DNA of 64,000 bases from NCBI GenBank assembly GCA_016707285.1, contig JADJIA010000005.1, forward strand, positions 372,001 through 436,000. Reading direction: 5' to 3'. This stretch comes from Ignavibacteriales bacterium (GTDB lineage: Bacteria > Bacteroidota > Ignavibacteria > Ignavibacteriales > Ignavibacteriaceae). The notes beneath the pieces were generated by a model that saw nothing but the letters and a program-made list of their open reading frames with translations, did not search any database and was not told the DNA's origin. How positions within the stretch are numbered: the stretch's first letter is position 1; each line of letters begins with the position of its first letter. A program made the position numbers and the translations under genes. This document shows, piece after piece, positions 8,196-17,311 of the stretch.

Positions 8196-9514
8196 TGCCT
8201 GAAATTGCCATAATTGGTTCGGGACTGGCAGGACTCACCGCAGCAGTTACCCTTTCCTCCAAAGGATTTAAAGTCCATCTTTTTGAAGGCAGTAAAAAGG
8301 GCGGCGGAAGAGCCGGTTCTTTCCCGTTTACTCCCACCCACCCCCTCGACAATTCGCAAAAAGAATATCAACTTGATAATGGCCAACATATTATGATGGG
8401 ATGTTATCACGAAACTTTATCTCTCCTTCGTGAAATCTCTGCAATCGATAAAATATCAATTCAGGATAAAATGGAAGTTAAGGTTATCGGTAATAACCAA
8501 AAATCTTATATGCTTAAGTCGGGCTCGATGCCATATCCGCTTAGTCTGTTGCAGGCTTTAATGGGATATGATTTATTAAATTTTAGAGAAAAGTTAAGTG
8601 CGGTTAAGTTTGTTAACCAACTAAAATCGCTGGAGATTAACTCACTTGACAGGTTGACGGTAAAAGAGTGGCTTGACCAGAATGGACAGACGGGTGCGCT
8701 TTCAACAGGGCTTTGGGAAATTTTGTGTATCGGAACTCTTAACACCTCACCTGACAAAGCATCCGCTTCAATTTTCGCACGAATATTAAAAATTGTTTTC
8801 CTGGGTGGGAAGGTAAATTCCAAAATAGTTGTTCCTGCAGTAAATCTCTCCTCACTTTTTGTTGAACCGGCAATCAGGTTTATCAGATCAAGAGGAGGGA
8901 TAATAGAATTTTCAACTCCCGTTAATATGATCAACTCAACCAATTCATCCTCTTTTGAGCTTATTTCGCGTGATCAATCGATTGGAAATTTTCCTGATGT
9001 AATTTTTGCTGTGCCACATCATGCACTTAAGAAAATAAACGGAATCGAACAACATTTACCATCAATTCCAAATAGAGAGCTGGAATATTCTTCAATTACA
9101 ACCTTTCATCTTTTTCTAAAAATCAATCCATTAAAGGATGATTTTTTGGCTTTAACAGGGTCACCTGTTCAATGGGTATTTAATCACGGCGACTACATCA
9201 CGACAGTAACAAGTTCATCTTCAAACTGGGACAAAATGTCTGAATCGGATATCCTTAAAATAATTGTTTCCGAACTAAAGAAGTATTTAAACTTAAATGA
9301 AGCAGAGGTTTACGATTACAAGATGGTTAAGGAGAAGCGGGCTACATTTGTTTGTGGCGGGGAAAATCTAAAACACCGTGTAGGATGCTGTACCGAAAAT
9401 CCGGGACTTTTTTTTGCAGGGGATTGGACTGATACGGGATTGCCGGCAACAATTGAGGGGGCAGTTTTAAGTGGTCGAACTGCCGCCCGTAAAATTATTC
9501 AGAAATATTCCTGA
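8195..9514 (+). CDS. hpnE: Hydroxysqualene dehydroxylase HpnE, FAD-dependent
   Basis: 439 residues from the ATG at 8195, which shares its A with the hpnD stop; a TTG three bases upstream is less likely. The N terminus is a classic FAD-binding Rossmann fold (IAIIGSGLAGLTAAV) followed by the GGRAGS motif and LDNGQHIMMGCY, the signature of the HpnE/phytoene-desaturase group. Near the C terminus is GLFFAGDWTDTGLPATIEGAV, the second flavin-contact region. HpnE reduces hydroxysqualene to squalene. No squalene-hopene cyclase or other squalene-using enzyme is in the window, so the end product is unknown. Confidence 0.9.
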   Translation: MPEIAIIGSGLAGLTAAVTLSSKGFKVHLFEGSKKGGGRAGSFPFTPTHPLDNSQKEYQLDNGQHIMMGCYHETLSLLREISAIDKISIQDKMEVKVIGNNQKSYMLKSGSMPYPLSLLQALMGYDLLNFREKLSAVKFVNQLKSLEINSLDRLTVKEWLDQNGQTGALSTGLWEILCIGTLNTSPDKASASIFARILKIVFLGGKVNSKIVVPAVNLSSLFVEPAIRFIRSRGGIIEFSTPVNMINSTNSSSFELISRDQSIGNFPDVIFAVPHHALKKINGIEQHLPSIPNRELEYSSITTFHLFLKINPLKDDFLALTGSPVQWVFNHGDYITTVTSSSSNWDKMSESDILKIIVSELKKYLNLNEAEVYDYKMVKEKRATFVCGGENLKHRVGCCTENPGLFFAGDWTDTGLPATIEGAVLSGRTAARKIIQKYS

Positions 9515-9535
9515 TCATGGAAAAATGGAAATCGC

Positions 9536-12322
9536 TTAATGAGCATCCAACCAGTTAAAGCCATAGCCGGACTCAACTACCACCGGGACATTTAACGGGA
9601 GTGCATTCTCCATTAATCTTTTGATTAATGGTGTCACTGTTTCAAGTTCATTTTTGGGTGCATCAAAAAGAAGCTCATCATGCACCTGAAGAATCATCCT
9701 GGTTTTATATCCTCCATCTTTTAATGCCTTGTCAACAGAAATCATTGCCAGTTTAATCATATCAGCTGCAGAACCCTGAATAGGCATATTTATTGCCACT
9801 CTTTCCTCAAACTGTTTTACTGCAAAATTTTTACTGTTGATGTTTGTCAGATATCTTCTTCTACCTGTCAGGGTTTCTGCATAGCCCTTTGTCCTGGCAT
9901 TTTCGATGGAGTTATCCATAAACTCCTTGACCCGTTTAAAGGTATTAAAGTAGGTGTCAATTATCTCTTTAGCGTGATTTTGAGCTATGCCCAAACGAAT
10001 TTTTAAGCCGAAGGCACCAATACCATACAAAATCCCAAAATTAACTTCCTTTGCTTTTCTTCTCATATCGGCGGTTACCTCAGCCGGATCAACCATAAAT
10101 ACAAGTGCAGCCGTTTTTCGATGGATATCTTCACCCTCGATAAACGCATTGGTAAGATATTCATCCCCACAAATTGAAGCCATAATTCTCAACTCAATCT
10201 GAGAATAATCAAGGCTAAGTATCACATTATCAGGTGATGAAGCCACAAATGCCTTCCTGATTTCTTTTCCCATCTCAGTTTTAATGGGGATGTTTTGAAG
10301 ATTAGGATCATTTGAGGATAATCTTCCTGTTGAAGCCACTGTCTGGTTAAAGGAAGTGTGAACTTTCCCGGTAACGGGTTCAATAAGCGTTGGGAGAGAA
10401 TCCGCATAAGTGGATTTTAATTTTGACAATTGTCTGAATGAAAGGATCATATCGATAATCTCATGCTGACCCCTAAGCGATTCGAGTGTTTGAGCATCGG
10501 TGGAATATCCTGTTTTTGTCTTTTTCCCTGTTGACAATTTTAGTTTGTCATAAAGAATCCTCTGCATCTGAACGGGTGAGTTTATATTAAACTCCTCTTC
10601 GGCTACAGCATAGATACTCCTTGCTGTTTCCATCATCATCAGCTCAAGATCGGTTGAGAGCTGTTTTAACATATTACTGTCGATTTTTATCCCATTTCGT
10701 TCGATATCCTCGAGCACTTCGACAAGAGGAAACTCTATCTCGTAGGCAAGTCGTTGCAGCCCTTCTTCATCTATCTTTGATTTCAGCTTTTTATAAAGCC
10801 TAAAAGTTACATCAGCATCTTCACAACTATAGATGGCAAGGGCGTTTTTATCCACATCAAAGATTTTTGAAGCGTCTTTTTTCTCTCCAATAAGAGTGGA
10901 GAGGTGGATGGTGGAATAATTTAAGACTGTAGCTGCCAAATCGTCCATACCATGCTTTTTATCGGGGTCGAGAACATACGATGCCACCATGGTATCAAAA
11001 TAAAATCCACGAAGAGGTATTCCTGCCGTGCGCAGAATGGCGATATCATATTTACCATTCTGGCAGATTTTTTTAATTTCAGGATTTGCGAAGACAGGTG
11101 AAAATATTCTCTTAAATTCGGAGAGGGGGAGTCTGTCCGATTTTGGATTTGAAAACATATCCTCAATCTGGTTTTCAGGTTGAAGCGCGACAAACCACGC
11201 TTCGCTTTCACGCACAGCAAAAGCAACTCCTGCAATCTTCGCTCTAAAAATATTTAATGAATCTGTTTCTGTATCAAACACAAACTCTTTGGAGTTTGCC
11301 AAAAGTGAAGCCAATTCCTCCGCATCAGAGATTTCGGTTACTAATTTATAATTCACTTTTTTTGCGTCATACTCTTTGGGGCTGTTCTCTTCACCTGATG
11401 AAATGTTATCCGACTGGCTATCTGACTTCGCATTCAAATCCGGACTATAATTAAAATATTTGCATGCTTTAACCCACATCGTTTTCAGCTCAAGTTCTTT
11501 AAAGAGTTTATCGAGTCCCGCAAAATCCACATCACCAATTACTGCTTTATCTGGATCAAAATCGAGTTCAACAAATTTGTCAATCGTAGCCAACTCTTTT
11601 GAAAGAAAGGCGTTATCTCGATTAACTTCAAGTTTGTTTTTTACCGATGCAGATGAAATTGTATCAAGATTTTGGTATAAATTTTCGAGATCTCCAAATT
11701 GTTGAATCAGGGGAACCGCACTTTTCTCTCCAATTCCTGCAACCCCGGGGATATTGTCGCTTTTATCGCCGATCAGGGCAAGGTAATCTATCATTTTGCC
11801 CGGCTCAAAGCCCAATTTTTCAACTGATGCGTCAAAGCCATAAAGCTCAAAATCTTCCCCCTTCATCCCGGGTCTGACCAGGAATGATTTGTGAGTTACT
11901 AATTGAAAATAGTCTTTATCAGGAGACACCATATACACAAGATAGTCATCTTCTTCCGCGATTCTGGCGAGGGTTCCTATTATATCGTCGGCTTCAATTT
12001 TGGGAATGGCGAAGGTTGGAATAGCCATTGCCTCAAGAATATCTTTAATGCGCTGTATTTGAGGAATAAGTTCTTCAGGCATATCTGCACGATTTGCTTT
12101 ATATTGTTCAAATTTTTCAGCCCGTAAAGTTTTCTCCTTTGAGTCGAATGCCACAATTACAGAATGAGGTTTAATCTCTTCGAGAAATTTGAACATCTGG
12201 TTGACAAATCCAAAAACAGCAGAAGTTGGTTCACCCGTTTTTGTTTTTAGTGGTCTTGAAATAAGTGCAAAATATGCCTTATATGCAATCGCCATTGCAT
12301 CAATTAGAACTATTTTCTTCAT
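9536..12322 (-). CDS. polA: DNA polymerase I
   Basis: 928 residues, the same length as the E. coli enzyme. In order: a 5'-3' exonuclease/flap domain (1-290, with IEADDIIG and SDNIPGV), a 3'-5' exonuclease domain and a family A polymerase. The proofreading residues look intact (FDTETD near 347, NGKYD, and YSCEDADVTF). The polymerase shows LSLDYSQIELR, RRKAKEVNFGILYG and QVHDELLFD. It fills gaps and removes RNA primers in replication and repair. The ATG lies inside the end of the upstream permease gene (23-base overlap), so the two are probably co-transcribed. No good ribosome site is seen, which fits translational coupling. Confidence 0.97.
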   Translation of the reverse strand: MKKIVLIDAMAIAYKAYFALISRPLKTKTGEPTSAVFGFVNQMFKFLEEIKPHSVIVAFDSKEKTLRAEKFEQYKANRADMPEELIPQIQRIKDILEAMAIPTFAIPKIEADDIIGTLARIAEEDDYLVYMVSPDKDYFQLVTHKSFLVRPGMKGEDFELYGFDASVEKLGFEPGKMIDYLALIGDKSDNIPGVAGIGEKSAVPLIQQFGDLENLYQNLDTISSASVKNKLEVNRDNAFLSKELATIDKFVELDFDPDKAVIGDVDFAGLDKLFKELELKTMWVKACKYFNYSPDLNAKSDSQSDNISSGEENSPKEYDAKKVNYKLVTEISDAEELASLLANSKEFVFDTETDSLNIFRAKIAGVAFAVRESEAWFVALQPENQIEDMFSNPKSDRLPLSEFKRIFSPVFANPEIKKICQNGKYDIAILRTAGIPLRGFYFDTMVASYVLDPDKKHGMDDLAATVLNYSTIHLSTLIGEKKDASKIFDVDKNALAIYSCEDADVTFRLYKKLKSKIDEEGLQRLAYEIEFPLVEVLEDIERNGIKIDSNMLKQLSTDLELMMMETARSIYAVAEEEFNINSPVQMQRILYDKLKLSTGKKTKTGYSTDAQTLESLRGQHEIIDMILSFRQLSKLKSTYADSLPTLIEPVTGKVHTSFNQTVASTGRLSSNDPNLQNIPIKTEMGKEIRKAFVASSPDNVILSLDYSQIELRIMASICGDEYLTNAFIEGEDIHRKTAALVFMVDPAEVTADMRRKAKEVNFGILYGIGAFGLKIRLGIAQNHAKEIIDTYFNTFKRVKEFMDNSIENARTKGYAETLTGRRRYLTNINSKNFAVKQFEERVAINMPIQGSAADMIKLAMISVDKALKDGGYKTRMILQVHDELLFDAPKNELETVTPLIKRLMENALPLNVPVVVESGYGFNWLDAH

Positions 12323-13745
12323 CGCGCTGAACAGTACCTTCCTGTTTTTTGTTTCTGTATCTAATGTAGAAATAAAATGGTAAACCGCTTAATATTAGCA
12401 TTAGCCCCATCATTGCATTTTCAGTGTCAGAAATTATTGTATTTACTAAAAATAGAAATGAAAATATTACAAAAATTGCCGGAGTCCATGGATAACCCCA
12501 CATTTTAAATTTCCTCGGTGCATCAGGCATCTTCCTGCGAAGAATAAATATTCCAAATGCTCCCAACATATAAAACAACCATGCAGCAAAAATTACATAA
12601 TCACTGATAGTATCAAATGATCCACTCAAAACGAGGACAGCGGACCAGATTCCTTGAACGAGAAGGGAGATATGCGGCGTTGCAAATTTGGGGTGAACAC
12701 TTCCCAGACTCTCAAAAAACATCCCTTTTCTTGCCATCGCAAACTGCACTCTTGCTGTGGCAAGGATGCTGCCATTTAGTGCCCCAAAAGCGGATATGAT
12801 CACCGCTATTGAAATCACTGTTCCGCCTGCCAATCCGAAGATTTTCTCAGCTGCCGTTCTCGCAACAAGATCAGAATTTTTCATCTCATCAACCGGCAAT
12901 ACATACAAAAACGCCATGTTGATAAATACATAAACAGCTATCACTATTAATGTACCATAAATTAATGCAAGAGGGACATTTCGTTGAGGATTTTTAATCT
13001 CACCACTTACAAAAGTTACATTGTTCCATCCGTCGTAAGCCCAAAATGCACCTGCAAGAGCAAGTCCAAATACAGAAATCAGATTGGAAGTGCTTTCATG
13101 TGGCAAATCAAATCCGGTAGTGAAGTTTGCTGCTGACCCATCACCGAGCAAAAAAATCAAAATCGACAATCCAATTATAGAGGCAATTTTCACAAATGTT
13201 ACAAGCGTTTGAACAATGCCACCAAAGAACACACCAATATAATTTACACCTGTCAGAAACAGCGTAACGATAATGGCTATAGATTTTGTACCAAACTCAG
13301 CAAACGGTTTTATCATTCCCACAAAAGGCATGTAAATCTCGTAGCCTGCAAATGATTCAGGCAGCCCTCCAATCAACAAATAGGAATTGAGATATTCTGC
13401 AAATACATAAGCAATTGCAGCCTGGCTACCCGTCTGTATCACTGACAGGATTGACCAGCCATACATGTAAGCCGTGAAATCACCATACATCTCTCTGAGG
13501 TAGATATATTGTCCGCCTGTGGAATCTATCATACCGGCAATTTCTGCGTTGATTAATGCACCCACAAGTGTGATTAGCCCTGCGGCTATCCAAACTATCA
13601 GAAGTAGTTCAGGGGAAAGAAGTTGTCCTGCCATAGTTGCAGGTTTACGGAAAATGCCTGATCCAATCATGGAGCCTGCAACAATCATTGTGGCTCCGGT
13701 GAGAGTGAGGCTTCTTATTAACTCACTTTTACTGCTTTTTGTCAT
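12300..13745 (-). CDS. APC-superfamily amino acid permease
   Basis: 481 residues with about 12 hydrophobic segments. The first helix carries MIVAGSMIGSGIFRKPA, the substrate and sodium or proton site motif of APC permeases of the LAT-like group, which exchange or import neutral amino acids. Other typical features are GAFWAYDGWNNVTFVSGE in the middle and a short charged C terminus. It is transcribed leftward, divergently from the symporter at 13894, with a 148-base spacer, and its 3' end overlaps polA. The substrate cannot be read from sequence. Confidence 0.88.
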   Translation of the reverse strand: MTKSSKSELIRSLTLTGATMIVAGSMIGSGIFRKPATMAGQLLSPELLLIVWIAAGLITLVGALINAEIAGMIDSTGGQYIYLREMYGDFTAYMYGWSILSVIQTGSQAAIAYVFAEYLNSYLLIGGLPESFAGYEIYMPFVGMIKPFAEFGTKSIAIIVTLFLTGVNYIGVFFGGIVQTLVTFVKIASIIGLSILIFLLGDGSAANFTTGFDLPHESTSNLISVFGLALAGAFWAYDGWNNVTFVSGEIKNPQRNVPLALIYGTLIVIAVYVFINMAFLYVLPVDEMKNSDLVARTAAEKIFGLAGGTVISIAVIISAFGALNGSILATARVQFAMARKGMFFESLGSVHPKFATPHISLLVQGIWSAVLVLSGSFDTISDYVIFAAWLFYMLGAFGIFILRRKMPDAPRKFKMWGYPWTPAIFVIFSFLFLVNTIISDTENAMMGLMLILSGLPFYFYIRYRNKKQEGTVQRDEENSSN

Positions 13746-13893
13746 TTGGATTTACTGGATTTTGGATATTATTGATTAAAAAGGTGAAAACCGGTAATTT
13801 TTTAAAATTAATCGTTTTAAGTTTCAATAATACTGATTATTTTTGTTTTTTAAAGAACGCTCAACAAAATTCCTCAATAAAATCTAACATTAC

Positions 13894-15432
13894 ATGAAAA
13901 AAAAGCTACCTGCTCTACACACTCAAATTTTACTTGCCCTGTTGTTTGGTGCCCTTTTTGGAGCATTTTTTAATGTAAATGATACATCGGTGGTTGTATC
14001 CCATTTGGAATCCAAAGTTAAGACAGAAACAACTGTCTCTGACTGGTCACAGGTACTTCTGATCAAAAAAGGCATTCCACCTCTGTTGGATGACACCCTT
14101 CGATTTGGTCCCTCCGAAAAGCCGAAACTAATATCAAGTTTTAAGACACTCAAAAAATCGGGTGCAGACATTACGATGGTTTATCAGACCGGGGAAGTTG
14201 ATAAGGGGATAAAATCCGAGGAAACAACTTTTAATCAAGTGAAGTCAATCAGGAATGAAAAAACACCCGCGACCTGGATCAAGTGGCTCGGTGACATATT
14301 TATTCGTTTGCTGAATCTGGTTGCAATTCCCCTGGTTCTTGCGAGTTTAATCGCAGGAGCAGCCAGTCTGGGGGATATCAGGAAATTTGCGAGGATAGGT
14401 ACAAAAACCCTAAGTTATTATCTTGTTACAACAGCTTTTGCAGTGACAATCGGGTTGACGCTTGCAAATATCATCCAGCCCGGTGAGCGGATGAATGAAG
14501 GCACAAAAAACAACCTTCTGCAAACCTATGCGGGGGACACCCAGGAAAAAATAGGTTCAGAGGTTGAATTTGATCCCATCAATATGGTGGTAGAGATGAT
14601 TCCACGAAATCCATTTGCAGCATTATCACAGGGTGAAATGTTGCAGATTGTATTCTTTGCAGTATTTTTTGGTATGGTTCTTACATTTGCTGACAAAGAG
14701 AAATCAAAAATAATGTTGAGTTTTTTTGATGCTTTAAGCGACATAATGATCAAAATGATAGATGTTATCATGAAATTTGCGCCGATAGGAGTTTTTGCTT
14801 TAATAGCAGCAACTGTAGCGGAGTTTGGGTTCAATATCCTTGAAACCTTGTTATGGTATGCCATTACTGTTCTGCTTGGGTTGTTAATTCATACGGTGGG
14901 AACCTACTCCCTAGCTTTAAAAATATTCTCAAAATTCAGCGTCATAAAGTTTTTTAAAGGCATAAGGCCTGTACAACTTGTTGGTTTCAGTACAAGTTCT
15001 TCAGCGGCAACTCTCCCTGTGAACATGGAATGTTGTCACGAAAATCTTGGAGTTTCAAAATCGATAACAAGCTTTGTTCTGCCGTTGGGAGCAACTATAA
15101 ATATGGATGGGACTGCTTTATACCAGGGAGTGGCAACCGTGTTTATAGCTCAGGTTTATGGGATGGATCTCTCATTGGCTCAACAAATTACTGTGGTTTT
15201 CATGGCTGTTTTGGCATCCATCGGCACAGCTCCGGTTCCCGGTGTGGGTATAATCATGTTAATTATCATATTAAAGTCAGTTGGAGTGCCGGAACAGGGA
15301 ATTGCTTTAATACTCGGAATAGACCGTATTTTGGATATGTGCAGAACAATAACCAATGTAACAGGTGACGCTGCCGGGGCAGTAATTATTGCTAATAGTG
15401 AAAACGAATTAATCGCAACTAAACAGGAGTAA
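13894..15432 (+). CDS. Dicarboxylate/amino acid:cation symporter (DAACS, GltP-like)
   Basis: 512 residues. The family signatures are clear: GFSTSSSAATLPVN (serine-rich hairpin tip), INMDGTALYQ, the second hairpin ASIGTAPVPGVG, and DRILDMCRTITNVTGD, which holds the aspartate- and arginine-containing substrate site. These carriers import glutamate, aspartate or C4-dicarboxylates with Na+ or H+. An unusual polar insertion of about 95 residues (roughly 32-125) lies between the first hydrophobic segment and the next one, making the protein some 80-90 residues longer than typical bacterial members. It is followed after 8 bases by an NSS transporter, probably in one transcript. Confidence 0.9.
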   Translation: MKKKLPALHTQILLALLFGALFGAFFNVNDTSVVVSHLESKVKTETTVSDWSQVLLIKKGIPPLLDDTLRFGPSEKPKLISSFKTLKKSGADITMVYQTGEVDKGIKSEETTFNQVKSIRNEKTPATWIKWLGDIFIRLLNLVAIPLVLASLIAGAASLGDIRKFARIGTKTLSYYLVTTAFAVTIGLTLANIIQPGERMNEGTKNNLLQTYAGDTQEKIGSEVEFDPINMVVEMIPRNPFAALSQGEMLQIVFFAVFFGMVLTFADKEKSKIMLSFFDALSDIMIKMIDVIMKFAPIGVFALIAATVAEFGFNILETLLWYAITVLLGLLIHTVGTYSLALKIFSKFSVIKFFKGIRPVQLVGFSTSSSAATLPVNMECCHENLGVSKSITSFVLPLGATINMDGTALYQGVATVFIAQVYGMDLSLAQQITVVFMAVLASIGTAPVPGVGIIMLIIILKSVGVPEQGIALILGIDRILDMCRTITNVTGDAAGAVIIANSENELIATKQE

Positions 15433-15440
15433 GAATATAG

Positions 15441-17057
15441 ATGAGTGGTACCAATGAAAGATGGGCATCAAGGCTCGGACTAATTTTGGCAGTTGCCGGA
15501 AATGCAGTGGGCTTGGGAAACTTTTTAAGGTTTCCTGCACAAGCAATTCAGAATGGTGGTGGAGCGTTTATTATCCCTTATCTCGTTTCTTTAGTGGTAA
15601 TGGGAATTCCCCTTTTATGGGTTGAATGGGCGATTGGCAGACATGGTGGCCAAAAAGGTTATCACTCAACTCCGGGAATGCTCGATGTTCTTGGAAGGTC
15701 AAGCCTCCTTAAGTACTTTGGTATTTTTGGTATTTTCACAAATCTTGTTGTGGCAGCATATTACTGCTATATAGAATCTTGGACACTTGCATACACATTT
15801 TTTTCGATAACAGATGTTTTTAATGGTATGTCCCAGGGGGAAGTGGTTCAGTTTTTTAAGGACTATTTGGGCTCGGGTGAAGGTTTTTTTAATATACCTT
15901 ATACCGCTTTGATATTTTTTGCAATAACCCTCGGATTAAATTTGTGGATTCTTTCGAGAGGAATTAGTGGAGGAATCGAAAAAGCCGGAAAAATTTTAAT
16001 GCCACTTTTAATCATTTTTGGGGTTTTCCTTGCAATCAGGGCGTTAACTCTTGATAGAGGTGAGTATGGAACTGTTGAAAATGCAGTTGCCGGTCTTAAT
16101 TTTCTTTGGACTCCGCATTTTGATTCTCTCGCAAATCCCAAGGTGTGGCTTGCTGCGGCAGGGCAGGTCTTTTTCACATTATCAGTTGGTATGGGTTCAA
16201 TTCACTGTTACGCAGCATATCTGAGGAAAAACGACGATATTGCGCTAAATGCTGCATCCGCAGGTTTTATGAATGAATTTGTGGAAGTGGTTCTCGGTGG
16301 ATCAGTTGTTATTCCGATCGCAGTTGCTTACCTTGGTTTGGCTTCATTAAGCACATTTAGCGGTTTTGGTATGTCGTTTATGACACTCCCAATGTTGTTC
16401 GAAAACTGGGGACCACTTCTCTCGGCAGTTGGTGGATTTACCTGGTTTGGACTCCTGTTCTTTGCAGGAATCACAAGCTCCATAGCAATGGGGCAGCCTG
16501 TAATGGCATTTCTGCAAGACTCTTTTAAGTTTACACGATTTAAGTCAACAATGGCTTTTGGAATTGCTGTTCTCGTTTTGGCACTACCAACCATTATACT
16601 CTACGACCATGGTGCCTTTGATGAATATGATTTTTGGGCAGGAACATTTTCACTTGTAGTATTTGCCCTCGCCGAGTCAATTATCTTTTTGTGGATTTTT
16701 GGAATTGATAATGCATGGGAAGAGATTAACAGGGGAGCTGATATTAAGATTCCCATAATCTTTAAGTATGTTCTGAAATATGTGACTCCTACTTTCATTA
16801 TGATTGTTTTTGTGGGTTCAATGATTCAACCCGAAGGTGGGAACTGGGCATTGGCGTTTGAAGGTTTGTTTAACGGACAGGGTTGGAATCTTGATGCAGG
16901 AAGTGTTCTCGGAACACTCTTCCATATCGGCGTCACTGATAGTGACAAAATTCTTGTTACAAATCTTACCCGTTTACTCCTGGTTTCAGTATATGTGATT
17001 CTCGGCGTACTTGTTGCAATAGCATGGAAAGTTAATCTTAAAGAGAAGAGAGTTTAA
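15441..17057 (+). CDS. Sodium-dependent amino acid transporter (NSS/SNF family)
   Basis: 538 residues with about 12 membrane helices. Helix 1 has LAVAGNAVGLGNFLRFP, the unwound Na+ and substrate site of the LeuT fold, after WASRLG. It uses AGGAGT, 10-15 bases before the ATG, and overlaps the control region of the preceding symporter. NSS members import neutral or aromatic amino acids with sodium. Here the gene is followed at once by a MetS-like small subunit and then by tyrosine degradation genes, so an aromatic amino acid or methionine is a reasonable but unproven substrate. Confidence 0.92.
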   Translation: MSGTNERWASRLGLILAVAGNAVGLGNFLRFPAQAIQNGGGAFIIPYLVSLVVMGIPLLWVEWAIGRHGGQKGYHSTPGMLDVLGRSSLLKYFGIFGIFTNLVVAAYYCYIESWTLAYTFFSITDVFNGMSQGEVVQFFKDYLGSGEGFFNIPYTALIFFAITLGLNLWILSRGISGGIEKAGKILMPLLIIFGVFLAIRALTLDRGEYGTVENAVAGLNFLWTPHFDSLANPKVWLAAAGQVFFTLSVGMGSIHCYAAYLRKNDDIALNAASAGFMNEFVEVVLGGSVVIPIAVAYLGLASLSTFSGFGMSFMTLPMLFENWGPLLSAVGGFTWFGLLFFAGITSSIAMGQPVMAFLQDSFKFTRFKSTMAFGIAVLVLALPTIILYDHGAFDEYDFWAGTFSLVVFALAESIIFLWIFGIDNAWEEINRGADIKIPIIFKYVLKYVTPTFIMIVFVGSMIQPEGGNWALAFEGLFNGQGWNLDAGSVLGTLFHIGVTDSDKILVTNLTRLLLVSVYVILGVLVAIAWKVNLKEKRV

Positions 17058-17058
17058 T

Positions 17059-17175
17059 ATGGATACTTCAGCCCTTATCACTTTAATATTATCCTGGTCA
17101 GTTATTATTTTTTATACCGGATATTTTCTTAGAAAAGCTTTGAAAACACAGCATAAACACGATTCTGACGACTAA
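17059..17175 (+). CDS. MetS-like small subunit of the NSS transporter (38 residues)
   Basis: A 38-residue frame whose ATG begins two bases after the NSS gene starts its stop (stop 17055-17057, ATG 17059). It has one hydrophobic helix (ALITLILSWSVIIFYTGYF) followed by a basic, then histidine- and aspartate-rich tail. This size, topology and position match the MetS small subunits found directly behind bacterial NSS genes, first known from the MetPS methionine system. No own ribosome site is visible, which fits coupling to the upstream gene. A hairpin follows. It is easily missed because of its length. Confidence 0.72.
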   Translation: MDTSALITLILSWSVIIFYTGYFLRKALKTQHKHDSDD

Positions 17176-17197
17176 AATAATTAAAAGAACATACCCG

Positions 17198-17237
17198 GGA
17201 GGTTGAGGCGACTCATTTTAGAGTTTCCCAGCCTCCT
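17198..17237 (+). terminator. Hairpin between the transporter operon and the tyrosine operon
   Basis: An imperfect stem GGGAGGTTGAGGCGACTC with GAGTTTCCCAGCCTCC around ATTTTA, followed by a mixed T-rich stretch (TTATATTTCTTT). Several G-T pairs and no pure T-run make it a moderate terminator candidate, so some read-through into hppD is possible. Confidence 0.5.
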
Positions 17238-17311
17238 TATATTTCTTTATCTTTGCGGATTAAATATTTATTTTGTACACGGATTAAAAACCATTAACCA
17301 CGGGAGATCAA

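Noticed and set aside
17252..17275. TTTG and TATTTTG as a Bacteroidota promoter for hppD
   Set aside because: The two boxes are only 13 bases apart and the -7 box lacks one T, so the match is not convincing.
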